A stretch of DNA of 54,853 bases from Beroe ovata (GCA_946803715.1 CAMPET010000059.1:141100-195952); one strand, 5' to 3'. Numbered from the stretch's first letter, positions 36,081-48,474 are shown. A program made the numbers and translations. The notes: generated by a model not told the origin, from the sequence alone.

Positions 36081-39000
36081 TGTGTGTGTGTGTGTGNNNN
36101 NNNNNNNNNNNNNNNNNNNNNNNNNNNNNNNNNNNNNNNNNNNNNNNNNNNNNNNNNNNNNNNNNNNNNNNNNNNNNNNNNNNNNNNNNNNNNNNNNNNN
36201 NNNNNNNNNNNNNNNNNNNNNNNNNNNNNNNNNNNNNNNNNNNNNNNNNNNNNNNNNNNNNNNNNNNNNNNNNNNNNNNNNNNNNNNNNNNNNNNNNNNN
36301 NNNNNNNNNNNNNNNNNNNNNNNNNNNNNNNNNNNNNNNNNNNNNNNNNNNNNNNNNNNNNNNNNNNNNNNNNNNNNNNNNNNNNNNNNNNNNNNNNNNN
36401 NNNNNNNNNNNNNNNNNNNNNNNNNNNNNNNNNNNNNNNNNNNNNNNNNNNNNNNNNNNNNNNNNNNNNNNNNNNNNNNNNNNNNNNNNNNNNNNNNNNN
36501 NNNNNNNNNNNNNNNNNNNNNNNNNNNNNNNNNNNNNNNNNNNNNNNNNNNNNNNNNNNNNNNNNNNNNNNNNNNNNNNNNNNNNNNNNNNNNNNNNNNN
36601 NNNNNNNNNNNNGTGTGTGTGTGTGTGTGTGTGTGTTTGTGTGTGTTACTACAACACACCGATGCTGTGTCGGAATATGACGAGTAATTATTTCAATATG
36701 TGCGAATTATGAGAGCAACTGTCACTATGAGAACGTGAGTCTGTCATGCGTGACACAACCAATGACAAGCCGTAGCGAGAGCAAATGACCAATGAGTGAA
36801 GAGCACAATGATAATCAGCCAATCAGTGAAGAGCTCGAGGTGTAGCAGCCAATCGAGAGCGGACTACCATTCAAGCAACAGCAAGGAACGAGTGGACTTT
36901 GTCTATCGAGGATAGTCGGAATTCATGGAAATAGAAGCGGTATTTTGAGGGGAATATGACTCAAAGATATTAGAATTTCATCCCAAAAGGGGGAAGAGGG
37001 CTGTTAATTTTGGGAAAATGACGGCTGTGACGGTTAACAACGTCTTCAGGGAAGCATGGAATGTCGCTATTATCATACCAAATAGAAGTACTGGTGACAT
37101 TGACCAGTTTGGTGAAAGGAGGGGTGATATTTAAATGATTGCTCTAAAAGAAGCACACACGATCGTGTTTGTGTGTGTGCCTGTGTGTGTGTGCGTGTGT
37201 GTGTGTCTTATTACATAATATTCAAACGCACGGATAATTGCACTAAATAACACATCTTACTGCATTTCTACTAACCATTTCGACAAAACACGTGAGCAAA
37301 CACGAGGTTTTCATTGGTTGCAACCTGTGTCACGTGACACAATCGTCGTATTTCATTGGATAATTGGTGGGATGAATGGTGGGATACTCGATTGTGATTG
37401 GACAAAAATAATCAAAATGCAGCATTTTGATTGGACGAAAGCAGGACATGGGAAATGTGAAGTCCTTCTCAACGCGTAAAATAAATATGCAAAGATGTGC
37501 ATGAGTTCTTAAACCGACAATGATTTTTAAACCTGACGAGTGTTTTACACAACTAACATCGCATACAGCATGTTAATTAAGTATACATATTCCCAATATA
37601 ATATTCAAATTAAACGTGAATTTAAAGGGGTTGAACTGCTTGACGAATCTTAAAACAGTGTGACTGTCACTGACAGTGATTGTCACTGACACAGCAGCGC
37701 GACAGTTTGTTAATGAAGTGTTCATTACCCTACTCTTCTTTTTAATAGTAGCATCACAGATCAGTTTTTCATCGATCAGTACATTACAAATGTCATCGGG
37801 GTTACGACTTCTACAGAAAAATGTGGGACATGCGAATTCCCACGGTGGGGTGCAGATGATAATATCCAACTCGATTCAGTCATTGGTTAAAATTTATCCG
37901 CTTTTGTTTGAACACAGACAACAAATCTACAGTACAATCTACATATATTGACATGAAACAGAAAAAGGGTGTTTTTGAACTGTACTCGGTCTATTTAAAT
38001 GTGATTGGAACGGCTGAAAATGTTGATGAAGGAGCTGGGTGATGCAGGTGATTAATTGAGTCCGATATTTGATTGGTTACGAGGCATTGAGAATAGTTCA
38101 AATGAACCATGTGGGAGGAGAGGAATGGTTAAATGCCATTTAGGGTTCAATAGGATGCAAATGAGTGTAAGAGGAGTTAGTAAAGAACTCCTGGTTAGTT
38201 AGAGCAAGGTTCAGTGTCTAAGTTAGTGAGAGCCGAGTTTATGATTCATGGTGATGTTCAAAAGTTGCTATTTGTTGTTGTCATTGTTAAGCAAAGCTAG
38301 TTTCTTACCTCGTCTCTCTTTTCTGCGGCAAGTTTACAAATATTTTGCATTTGGAGAGCTATCTGGCTGGCCGGCTGGTAACAATGCAGTACGTAACACC
38401 GACAACAGCTTAACTGCTTCATTTTCACCACGTACGCAAAGTTCCTGAGAGGAGATAAAAATTTTTCCTCTTCTCACGGTTACAAACGGTTCTTTGGTTC
38501 AATCCAAATCAATACATTTCATGTTTCTCTGACAACGCGTGATCGGGGCGCGACCCTGCACGTGACTAATCACGTGTCACGCGTGACTAACCTGACGTCA
38601 TCACTACCGACTCCCCACCGTCTGACAGTTAGAATGTTCTGTTTGGTGAGGACAGCCCCACTCTTGTAGTCGAGGAGTTTGAAAAACGTACCCTCAAACA
38701 TCAGGATCTGAATCTGATTTTCCTGAGTGAAGAGAAGTGATTATTGAGAACATTTATACCCTCATCCAATATTAGTTTCAATTGGCATTAAGGTTCCTTC
38801 GTTTGAGTATTAACGGTGATGAATACGTCACAATACAATAATAATGACTCATGTAAGACTTCATATACCATTTGCTCGTTATCTTGGACCACAGAGCTAA
38901 GTTTTCTGATACACTCGTTGATTGCAACTGAGCTATTAGCGTTCTTAAGCGTCTTTATGTCCATATCCATGTAGCCCAAATTGATCACTTTATGCCTGAT

Positions 39001-41851
39001 CGGATATCCATAACAATTCCAGTCAAATCGAATTCGAATAGAAATTGCGGGAAAACTGAATGACACAAGTCACAACCATCATTCTACCCCCTCTTTTTCG
39101 CGAGAATCCAGACCACAAATCAAGTGGCAATAATACCTATCGGGCGGTAATTCCGAATCCTGTGATTCCTGTACCAGAACCGGCGCTGTTTCCTGTCGGC
39201 ACTCTGGTGTTGAGAGTTGTTGAGCGTCGACCATTCCTGAGAGCTGTGGGAATGGACGGAAAATGAATTACACTCATCAGAGAAATATCGAATGGGCGGT
39301 ATATGAGGTCCCCGGAGATGAATAGCCATGGAAAGGACATTGGTTTGGCAACTCTTTTTCCAAAAATAGAACCATTTCCATGAGGGGCAACAGAGAGATA
39401 TTATAACCATCGGAAGAAGTAATAGATTTTCTTGTAATTTGTATGAAATTCGAGAAAAGAAGCACATCCACAATTCAAGACATTTTGAGTTGAGGAAGGT
39501 TCCCGATAAAGGATGGAACTCACATCCTGAGTTGAAGATAGTTTTGGATGTTGGTACTGCGTGGTGCCAGACGGAACATGCCAATAGTAAACACCAGTTG
39601 GTCCTTGAACTTGTTCCCAACCGTTACCCAGTGTTATGCTGTTTCCTGAAATGAGTTTCTTTCCTGTTTAAAGGAGTTTCCCATGGTCAGTAGAGCTCAA
39701 GTTTCTGGACATGTGCCAAATTTCCAGATAGCGTGAGAATTAGTCTACTGGATTAGCATTTCACATTAATTCAAACGGGGTATACCCGGGGTGTAACCCT
39801 GTGGCTGGCTGGCTTCCAGCCAATTTACAGGTTTGATCATGGAGGAAAATAATTGTTTTATGAAAACAAATGAGCCGCGCACAGCAAGAAATAAACAGGG
39901 CGCGCGGCATATTAAACGCGCGTGATCGACCCTAATTGGTCAATCCGCGCGATGGATAGAGAAACTACTGCATCGCGTCTTCCGTTAAAGTACGATTTGG
40001 GAGTGCCCGCATTAGTGATTTGCTCATTCCTCTTATTATGGAAACTAGCGAATGAGGGCCACCTAACCGCAATGTAGGCTGTAGCTGTCCTTTGATCTTC
40101 CGGCTACACACACGATACACAATTTAGAAATTTGTGTATACTGTGATTCGAGGACCACTGTCCACTACATTAGAACTGCAGCTGTGATGGTGATGCAATT
40201 CGTTGACACCAGTACTCATTATTGTCAGAACAGGCCTGTGTGACGAATTGGCGGGCACTCGTCACAGACACTACTGCATATCGCATAACTGTGACGTAGG
40301 AATGCGTTGGCACCACTTCGTCAGAACAGCCTTGTATGACGAATGGGAAACCCATTCGTCACAACTTGCTGACACCACTGCATAACTATGACGTAGGAAT
40401 GCGCTGACACCCCTTCTTCAGAACAGGCGTTTATGACTGCATGACTCATAGGAACCCATTTGTGACAATTTGCTGACACAACAGCATATAGGAAAGGTGT
40501 TTACCTGAAGCAGTACTGAGATTTAGACTACTGTCAGCCAATTCTCCTCCAACTTGATCTTGTCTGTCTGTCTCCTTAGCAACATTTTCAGTATCCATAG
40601 CAACATTGTCGTTTTCTTTTGCAGTATTTGTGACACAAGATGATGATTTTAGATGGCCATTAATCTTATTGCTGCAGGAGATAAATGTTTGTCAACTGTC
40701 AGTGAACAGGAGGCTCATTAATTAAAATAGGATAAAAAATGAAGGTCTCTCCACAGTCTTGAGTGTAAAGAAATCTACATATCTCAAAAAGATCTTACCA
40801 ACCTACTCAATGGTAAGAAATGAAGATTGTTTAATCTTCTTGCGACTTGCAATGGCCACTAGACTAGAAACACATACCTTCTCAGTTTGAGAGGTGATGA
40901 TGTCTTCTCTTCATCGTCCAGTCCTTCTGTTTGAGATGACCACCTGATATAACATCAATCATAATGATGTGATTAATCCACACAATGAGCTGTTCTCATT
41001 TCAATAAAATATGGATCTGATTTGAAAGTGCATAGTCGCAGCATTGACCCCCTGGATCTAGCCCCCCTGGATCTTATACAGCAGATCAATTTAGATGACT
41101 GTTCTTCTACTTGACTGTAAATTTATTTATTTACGGTCAAGTTGAAGAATAGTCTCTTGAATTGATCTGTTGTATAAGATCCAGGGGACTCTGCACTTCA
41201 AAATTGTAGGTATTTGATTGTTATCATTCTAACCTCTTTTTGCTGGATATCAATGTATTCGAGAGATTATTGAGATCTTGGTCAATGCTTCTCCTAGTCA
41301 GACTTTGCTTGTCTGCAGCCTGTTGATATAGACTGACCTGAAATAGTATGGTTCATGATTCTGCAATAGTTTCTCATCAAGCTATCTCATTGTTGGATAC
41401 AAATGAGCATTGTCATAAGTACCTTCTTGTTATAGACTTCTTCAGTTTTTTCAGATTCACTGAAATATAAGAAAATTTTAACTCCTCCTTTCATTGTTGT
41501 TCATGTTATAAGTCTTTTTTCATCGTTAATAAAATAATTTGATCATATTTGATTTTCACTAACTTAACTCACCATATATTAACAGTTTCATCATGATAAA
41601 GTTTGCTGTTCTCTTCCAGCAAGTTTATTGCCTTACGGAACTCATCTTGATAGTTGTCCAACGTGGAAGTATCAACACTGATGATTAAATGTTTATTTAG
41701 CAAAAGTCAAACAGGTATTGTAGAGATAAACTGAAAATGATGGCACTTAGATGTCATGTTTTTGATACCCAGTGATGTAGTCATCTTCATAATAACCATC
41801 CTCAAATGTTGTATCAGTTGATGAATCCAGAATCTTCTTTGATGTTGGCAT
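33024..41851 (-). CDS. APBB: FE65-family adaptor (WW-PTB-PTB)
   Basis: Fifteen minus-strand exons, all phases matching, 595 residues: 41769-41851, 41573-41677, 41423-41459, 41234-41337, 40878-40943, 40505-40671, 39524-39645, 39137-39243, 38869-39055, 38592-38722, 38309-38444, 34089-34227, 33795-33880, 33278-33523, 33024-33095. The N-terminus is acidic and Ser/Thr-rich. The WW domain is near residues 193-221 (GWEQVQG, VYYWHVPSGTTQ); the usual second Trp is Tyr. PTB1 (about 278-415) has SSVAINECIRKLS and RRWGVGSDD. PTB2 (about 440-555) has FETLYLGYI, HRVRFVSFMALG and YCHVY. A short basic tail IFSFWKKLKKK matches the family C-terminus. Known FE65 proteins bind the APP intracellular tail through PTB2 and act at membranes and in the nucleus. 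The 4 kb intron between PTB1 and PTB2 contains the assembly gap; a linker exon could be hidden there. Confidence 0.92.
34739..34917. repeat. GT microsatellite with single N at 34856
   Basis: Long GT-rich run with interruptions in the large APBB intron. The single N sits inside it. Confidence 0.9.
36097..36612. other. assembly gap of 516 N
   Basis: Flanked on both sides by GT runs (36047-36096 and 36613-36640), so the gap probably reflects an unresolved microsatellite in the APBB intron. An exon could be hidden. Confidence 0.95.
36759..36853 (+). promoter_or_regulatory. CCAAT array with exact 30-base period
   Basis: CCAAT begins at 36759, 36789, 36819 and 36849. Adjacent context is partly conserved (AGTGAAGAGC after two boxes, CAGCCAATC in two). 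In the large APBB intron. Confidence 0.5.
37168..37206. repeat. short GT microsatellite
   Basis: GTGTTTGTGTGTGTGCC-type run in the APBB intron. Confidence 0.85.
37313..37434 (-). promoter_or_regulatory. ATTGG (inverted CCAAT) array
   Basis: ATTGG starts at 37313, 37355, 37363, 37397 and 37430; 37313, 37355 and 37397 are 42 bases apart. It faces the CCAAT array 460 bases to its left. Confidence 0.45.
40203..40480 (+). repeat. degenerate repeat with TGACACCAC and TTCGTCA motifs, APBB intron 6
   Basis: Two to three diverged long units, each with GTTGACACC/GCTGACACC, a TCAGAACAG and a TGACGAATG segment. Related to the dispersed TTGACACCACT family. Confidence 0.6.
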
Positions 41852-42348
41852 ACTAAATTCAATTGAACAATAGGTAGAACTACACTGATATTCTCGATTT
41901 TAGCGATGTCCCTCCATTGGATGGATGGGCTTGCTTTGCTTAAGTTAACTTCTTAGTCAATACATATAATAAAGGAATAGTGGAAGATGGATACAACTTT
42001 TAGGCAACACTTATGATAAGGGTCTGCTTATTCATCAGATTGTATACTAATCAGCACGAAATAATCATCACCTATGAAAGCAGGACACTTTTGAAGCTCA
42101 CACAGAAAAGGGAGGTAATTAGAGATTCCAGGATTGAGGATACTGCATAGTTAAATAAGATGTGTTAGCATCAGTTATATAGGATGTGGAAAATTTACGT
42201 TTTTCATTCACATTGATCTCATTTCGCAACTATAGTCATGTTCAATATGGAAAACAATTTGCATGTCGTCAACTATTTATATTTTCTAAAGATTCAGTTA
42301 ATGTTCCCAAGTTTGAAGTTGTGTGGACCAAGTCTTGTCAGATGTTAC

Positions 42349-42892
42349 CTGACCTGTTTCTCGCGCGCGCGCGAGAAACTGAGGTCAGATAAAATCTGAC
42401 AGACCAAGTCATGCCGCGCGATTGGTACTACTATTATGATCTTTTGCCCTTTTGGATGACAAAGCTGTGAAATGAAAGTGCATGCGACGGCGCGACGCAA
42501 CGCCACATTTTGAATAATATGGCAAGGCATCAATCGTCAACTCGCTGTTTCGCTTCGTGCGCGCCGCGCCCATGGTCGTTGCCTTTCTTGTGTACTCTAC
42601 GACAGGCCCTGGTTTCGCCGCAGGGTCTATCATCGATCGACAAACGCCGCGGTACGAAATTTTGCCGGATGTTATCTGTCCACTGTTTCTTGCGCGCGCG
42701 CCATCATCGAAGGCCAAACGCGAAACAGGCCTGTTTCGGCCTTCGATGAAGGCGCGCGCGCAACGTGTACACATACCTCTGAGTCTGTTTCAGAGGTCAG
42801 GCAAGCGGTGCAAAATTGTCACATTTTATCTGACCTCTGTTTTTCGCGTGAGCGCGCGAGAAACTCAAACAGGGGTCAGATAAAATCTGACA
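42349..42892. repeat. cluster of GC-rich palindromes beyond the 5' end of APBB
   Basis: Three successive foldbacks: around 42349-42400 (TTTCTCGCGCGCGCGCGAGA centre), 42690-42763 (GCGCGCGCC arms around AACAGGCCTGTTT) and 42822-42892. The first and third share TCAGATAAAATCTGAC on one flank. Located 0.5-1 kb upstream of the APBB start. Confidence 0.75.
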
Positions 42893-43411
42893 AGTGCAAA
42901 ACAGTTTTTAACTTGATAAGTTGTCATGGTAACTCGCCATGACCAATACCAGACTTCATCAGTCTACTTTCTCTAGCAGTAGCGCGGGACGGGGAAAGGT
43001 GGACGAGAAATTGAAAATAATGTGAAATCTGACAATCTGCGTGTTGCGATACCGATACGGAGAATTTGGGTCACGCAGCGCGGGAACAATACCAACTCCA
43101 AGATATTGCAGTTGCACAACATACAATGACAAATTAAGTAGTCATACCCAATCTTTATTAGATGATCCGTGGTCCGACATTTTACTCCCAATCTTACTCC
43201 CACACGCTTCACTGTTCACATTACATTTGCATATTCCCTTTATTAATCAGTGGAAACGGCTGGGGAGGATATCATGAAGTTGAAGGGATATATCCAAATT
43301 ATTGTAACAGACCTCCGATTTCGGTTTGTTTTTCTCATGTGTTTCCTAATCCTGCACTGGATTTTATATTACTTTTAGTCTCACTTTCCAGTCCCGCTCA
43401 CTTAACACAAT

Positions 43412-43580
43412 ACGAAATATCAATCATAGAAAATAAAAAATTAAATAAAATTAAATCCTGTAAAAATCCTAAGGACCAAGTTAAGGGGGGGGGGNACGAA
43501 ATATCAATCATAGAAAATAAAAAAAATTAAATAAAATTAAATCCTGTAAAAATCCTAAGGACCAAGTTAAGGGGGGGGGG
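43412..43580 (+). repeat. direct duplication around the single N at 43495
   Basis: 43412-43494 and 43496-43580 are the same AT-rich sequence ending in a G run, apart from a couple of A in a homopolymer. This is a failed contig overlap. Confidence 0.9.
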
Positions 43581-43734
43581 AGGCAAGGAGTTAACATTTC
43601 GAGAATGAGGGAGGGGAGCACGATCAATTTAACCAAAGCACAAAAAGTTAAATAAAAAGTAACAAATATTCATATATATATCCAATGTATGTCCATTGGA
43701 AGTCACCAACCCATTTGATAAAGATTCTCTGTCG

Positions 43735-44060
43735 CTTGACACCACTGCCTCGCTTGACACCACTTTTAGAAAGTGATCTGCCCGGGTGTCGGTGCTGAGA
43801 ACTGGTACTGGCCGTTCGCCACCTGAAATAACGGTGTAATGCCGCCTTGACTCAAGAACGGGATAAATTGACACCACTCTAATTCTAGAATGAGCTTTGG
43901 TGACACCAGTGATGACACGTAATTGACACCATCAATGGAGTCTCGTCGAAATCATTCACATTGAAAACCCATCGACTCCAATTCATGACACCAGTTTGCA
44001 ACCGGCAACGCAGCATCAATAGGATGTGTGAAGGTAACATTGACACCAGTAGAAATTCTA
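43735..44060 (+). repeat. dispersed TTGACACCACT units
   Basis: About eight scattered units (GCTTGACACCACT, ATTGACACCAGT) in the APBB-GPCR intergenic region. Confidence 0.75.
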
Positions 44061-44696
44061 CTAGAATTGCTCCTACTGTCCTAACTCCTAATTACGGTAC
44101 GCTACGTTTTATAGAAGCAAATGCACTAACGCGTATGTGTACACATGGAAGGAAAAGGCGAAAGGGAGGAAAAAGACGCGCAATTGTTAGCAAGTTTAAG
44201 CAGTTTCCACTGTAATGTGCGCGTCATTTTCTTTCCGTAGTAATATAAATCCGTAGTAATATGTAATTAAATCTGTAGTAATATAAATCTGTAACGAACC
44301 ATCCCATGACAATCTACATCTCCACAAAAGCGTCATCTAACCGATGGAGAACTCTTGAGAGAAGTGTTATAATTTCTCTGGACACACTCAGCATCAACGC
44401 ACGCTGAGCTTCTCAGTAAGGTCCGTTTCACACCATCTTCCAAAGTGCTTTCCATCACATGGGCATTCAATTTCTCACCTAGCGCGAGCCCCTTCACAAT
44501 AAAAACTCTTATAAGATACCTCTTTCAAAACGGTAGGTGGAGTGAGAAAATAACGCAAGAGTGGGATACACTGTTCGAATACTTGAATGTCACGTGATTG
44601 TCACCTACATTCCCTAAGACCTCGTATGCGTTTGATTATAAGTACGGATCAAGATCTCCAGTTTGCCAAACTGCATTTTTGCTTGAACAACAAAAA

Positions 44697-47600
44697 ATGT
44701 CGATCAAGCGAGCTTTGGAATGCAGTGTCTTAACTCTTTTCGGTCTATTCATATCACTTGGATCAACTGCAAGGAACGGTAGGTTCACTGTGCTCAGTAC
44801 ATTTCACTGACAAGTTAAATTTCTAATTTGGTAGGATTCATCCCTCGTGTCGAGAAATTTGAAAGAATTTCCTGCCAGCGAGGGCCGGGAGTTTTCTGCA
44901 ATAGCGTACGATGTGCTTTTCATCAACGATTGAGCGCTTTCAAGTTACCGTAATCGTACCGTTTTCAGATTTCGATTGCAAAGTCACTGAGTACAGGGGA
45001 TTCATGAAGAAAGTATGTATCAACGCAAGGGGAGATAAATTCTTTGAGTGCTTCAACGGAAACATGTATTATGAAACCTTTCATTTCCAACATTTGTGCC
45101 CAAACGACCCCAATTTCTATCAACTTTGTGGTTTTTCTGATGCTATCTCTTCAAACTTCGATAATAGGTTGGATCACATGAAGATCGAAGTACCCAACAC
45201 GTTATGTGACGAATTCATATGCCTTGCAAATGACCATGTGACTCACTTTGGTTCCTATTGGCTGGAACGTATAAAGTGCAATAACGTTGCCGATTGCATC
45301 AACACATCAATCGACGAGATGAACTGCGGTTCTGATGAGTCATCAGTCGAGGGTAAAGATTATCGACTGCTAAGTACTGGGTTCAAGTTAGAAGAAGAGC
45401 TGTTCTGTAACGATGTCTGTGATGTACCGAACTGCGAGGATGAGGCCATTTGTAACGGCTATCGATATGGTTTGTTCTGCGAGACCATTGCGGAAGGCTG
45501 GGGTTACATCAATCCGACCTCTATGTGCGACGAGTCAAACGACTGCAGAAATGACATTGATGAGAAAAATTGCGAATTAGACGATTCTAGAAGGGACGGT
45601 AATGCGGAATGCTATACTATGCGCTACACATCCTTTCCACAGGCCATTCGTCTCCGTAATTCGATGCGTTGCGCCGTGCCCAGGGTGAGTAAAGCCGCTG
45701 CTATTTGCGCGAACTTCATCGAGCAAACAAACTGCTCTGACTCGGCCAAAATTGCATTTTCATGTACCGCCAGAGGCTACAACACAACCATCTCAAAGTA
45801 TATGGTGTGCCGGAATGCGGACGCTGATCTCTGTGATGATTCTCTGGAAAACACCTGTGAATCAGTGACACCTGGGTGCTACACACACAAACACAGGGTC
45901 TGTGATGGCAACCCAGACTGCTCTGATCTTGGTGACGAAAATGATGCTACCTGTGGTGCAGTCACTGTGAAAAGTTGTACAAGACGAGGTAGACCAGGGA
46001 GGAATTTACCGATACCCATATCATGGCTATTGGATGGTTTTGTAGACTGTGTAGATGGAGAAGATGAGATAGGGGAGATTTGGGCAACTTGTGGATCTGG
46101 TGTAGCAAGGAGATTTGTGCCGGAAGGTCACCCTTGCCAAGATGTGTTTCTGTGCCAAGATGGGTTTGTAGAGTTTACATTCCTCTGTGATGGGGTGGAG
46201 AGTTGTGGTTCTGAGAACCATTTGTGTTCAGTATCACGGAGTTTTCCGGATATCTACACCGAACTAAAGGTTAGTGACACCACGGGCCAAGCAGGGGTTT
46301 CCCTAATGATACACTGCGTCAAAGGCTTGACAACTTTACTCCAACTTAGAGATGATGCTTGTGTAGAAACTGCCTTTAAACATCCGGATCATGAAGTGTT
46401 TGGGTTCACGGGCAGAATTCTGAAACGACCCTTTGGACCAAGATCATGCGACCATCTGTATGGAGAAAACTATGTATTCATGAGCTGCAGTCGGTATGGA
46501 TGTGAAAATTCAAAGTGTCCTCTCAACGATGACTTCCCCCATCACGATTCGTGTCCTTCACAGCTCCAGCAGAGAATAAAAACACGGGCAAAAGGCAACC
46601 AGGACAGCGATACTGCTTACCTGACATTCCTCAACAGGATGCGAGGTTTGTATACGAATGAGTACTTTGTCTGTGATCAGCAGTTGAAGTGTATTCCTTA
46701 CTCCAAAGTTTGTGACCTAGTCAGTGACTGTGATGATCAATCTGATGAGACAAACTGTACCAATCACTTCAAGTGTTCCTCGTACAACCAGTTTATCCCG
46801 AGAACACAAAAGTGTGACGGGAATTTCAATTGCTTGGATCTGTCTGATGAGTGTAATGACGAATGCTCCAAAGAGTTGCTGGACAACTCCATGATGAAGA
46901 TTGTGGCCTGGTGTTTCGGGATTGCAGCCACTCTGTTCAATGCAGTGGCATTGATGAAGAACTTGCAGAGCGTTTTGGTTGCAGGCAACAATCGAGCGCT
47001 GACAAACAGGGCTTACCTCTCTCTTATCAATCTTGGGGACTTGATGATCGGGATTTACCTCGTCATTTTGGCGCTCATGGATGCCTCCTACAGCAATATG
47101 TACTGCCATGATCAAACCAGTTGGCTTACCCACATAAATTGCTCTCTTCTAGGGATCTTGAACACCATTGGTTCTCTCATCTCAATTATTTCCATGGCAG
47201 TTCTGAGTGTAATTCGTGTGAAGACAGTTTATAGTAGCTCCATGCATAACACAGTCTCTGCCAACAAGAAAAATGTAGCATTCCTGACCTCACAGATCAT
47301 TCTTGTGCTATTGGTATCCACTTGCATTGCAGCTGTCCCTCTATCATCACAAGCAGAAGATTTCTTTGTCAATGGCCAGTTCTATGATCCAAGTGAGAAG
47401 CTTTTCATAGGGTTCCCAGATAAAGCCGACCATCTCAATGTCATTACACGATACTATGGACGAATGCAGAGGAAAAGACTGAAGTGGAGAGTTATCAATG
47501 AACTGGTGGCCGGAATGTTCTCACGGGAGTATGGAGGTCTGCACAAGAAGAAACTGGATTTCTATGGGAATGATGGTACATGCATGTTCAAGTATTTCGT

Positions 47601-48342
47601 CAAGTCATCCGATCCTCAGAAGGAGTTTGTGTGGAGTATCTTACTGTTCAACTTGACATGTTTTGTCATCATACCAACTTCCTACATAGCCATTTCGGCT
47701 ATGTCAATTTCCACCACGGCAAGTCTCGGACAAAGGTTCAGAAAGAGGAATCAGGCTACACAGAGGAAGATAACAGCAATCATCGTAACCGATTGTATCT
47801 GTTGGTTTCCCTTTATGTTCGTGTGCATTTTTCATTCTCTAGAGGTTCTGGATGCCACCCAATGGTATTCTGCATTCTCTGTTATGATACTGCCACTTAA
47901 CTCGGTCATAAATCCGCTCTTGTATAATGATACCGCCCTAGCAAACAGAATAAAATTAGCTGTAGGTAGGATCTATCACAAAGCTGCTAAAGTCAGAGAT
48001 GATGACATCCATAAGATGAGTCAACCAGAGCAAGATATGCCTCAGGAAGGTGGTCTGGACAAAAATCCGCTTCAGAGATCGAATAAGCTAAATCTTGCGA
48101 CTCCAGTGGGAGACGATATGGTAAGTGACTTTCATTCTAGAAACTCGCATGAAATTTTTCTTCATCTCATGCAGTTCCTTCTTTCATATTATCATATAAT
48201 ATGCAATACCATAATTGCAAAATCTTTTAACTTTAAGGTTGGCAGTCTGATGGGAGCGCCGAGCGGGTTTCGCTTTCGAACTCAAAAAGCCAATATCAAG
48301 GTTAAACTTCCTCTAGACTGCCAGCTTTGGGTTAATGGATGA
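44697..48342 (+). CDS. LDLa-repeat 7TM receptor (glycoprotein-hormone/relaxin receptor-like, GRL101 type)
   Basis: Exons 44697-44778 (signal peptide, core LTLFGLFISLG), 44835-44912 and 44969 onward; the short second intron (44913-44968) restores phase. The ectodomain to about residue 680 has five to seven LDLa-like modules with CD..SDC.D.SDE-type ends (e.g. CDLVSDCDDQSDETNC, CDGNFNCLDLSDEC). A 7TM domain follows at about 694-1045. TM3 has CSLLGILNTIGS, TM6 has CWFPF and TM7 has NPLLYN, like the leucine-rich-repeat receptor group, but I see no leucine-rich repeats. The second extracellular loop is long, near 90 residues. Near the C-terminus a GT-AG segment (48121-48237) is in frame and stop-free, so the tail is 1177 residues if retained or 1138 if spliced. 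Predicted plasma-membrane G-protein-coupled receptor; ligand unknown. Confidence 0.88.
48121..48237 (+). other. in-frame, stop-free optional intron in the receptor tail
   Basis: 117 bases starting GTAAGT and ending TTTAAG. Length is a multiple of three and there is no stop, so both spliced and retained forms keep the frame. Confidence 0.65.
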
Positions 48343-48468
48343 AATTTGAACGACGCAAATATTTTCAGTTGAGTTTGGAACTTGGCGCCCGATAAAACTA
48401 TCCGAGAAGATCTTGTCAGAAGACTTTTCCGGAAGTTCTAGCTCTACTCATACCGTGACTGATACGAA

Positions 48469-48474
48469 AATAAA
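48469..48474 (+). terminator. polyadenylation signal AATAAA
   Basis: AATAAA lies 127 bases after the stop codon of the LDLa-7TM receptor, on the same strand. Confidence 0.55.

Larger units (their letters stand above)
41853..44696. other. divergent intergenic between APBB and the LDLa-7TM receptor
   Basis: Holds the GC palindromes, the N-flanked duplication and TTGACACCACT units listed separately. No further gene supported; the promoters of both genes should lie here. Confidence 0.6.

Noticed and set aside
34304-36712. Long Cys-Val or His-Thr open frames
   Set aside because: They are microsatellite and N-gap translations.
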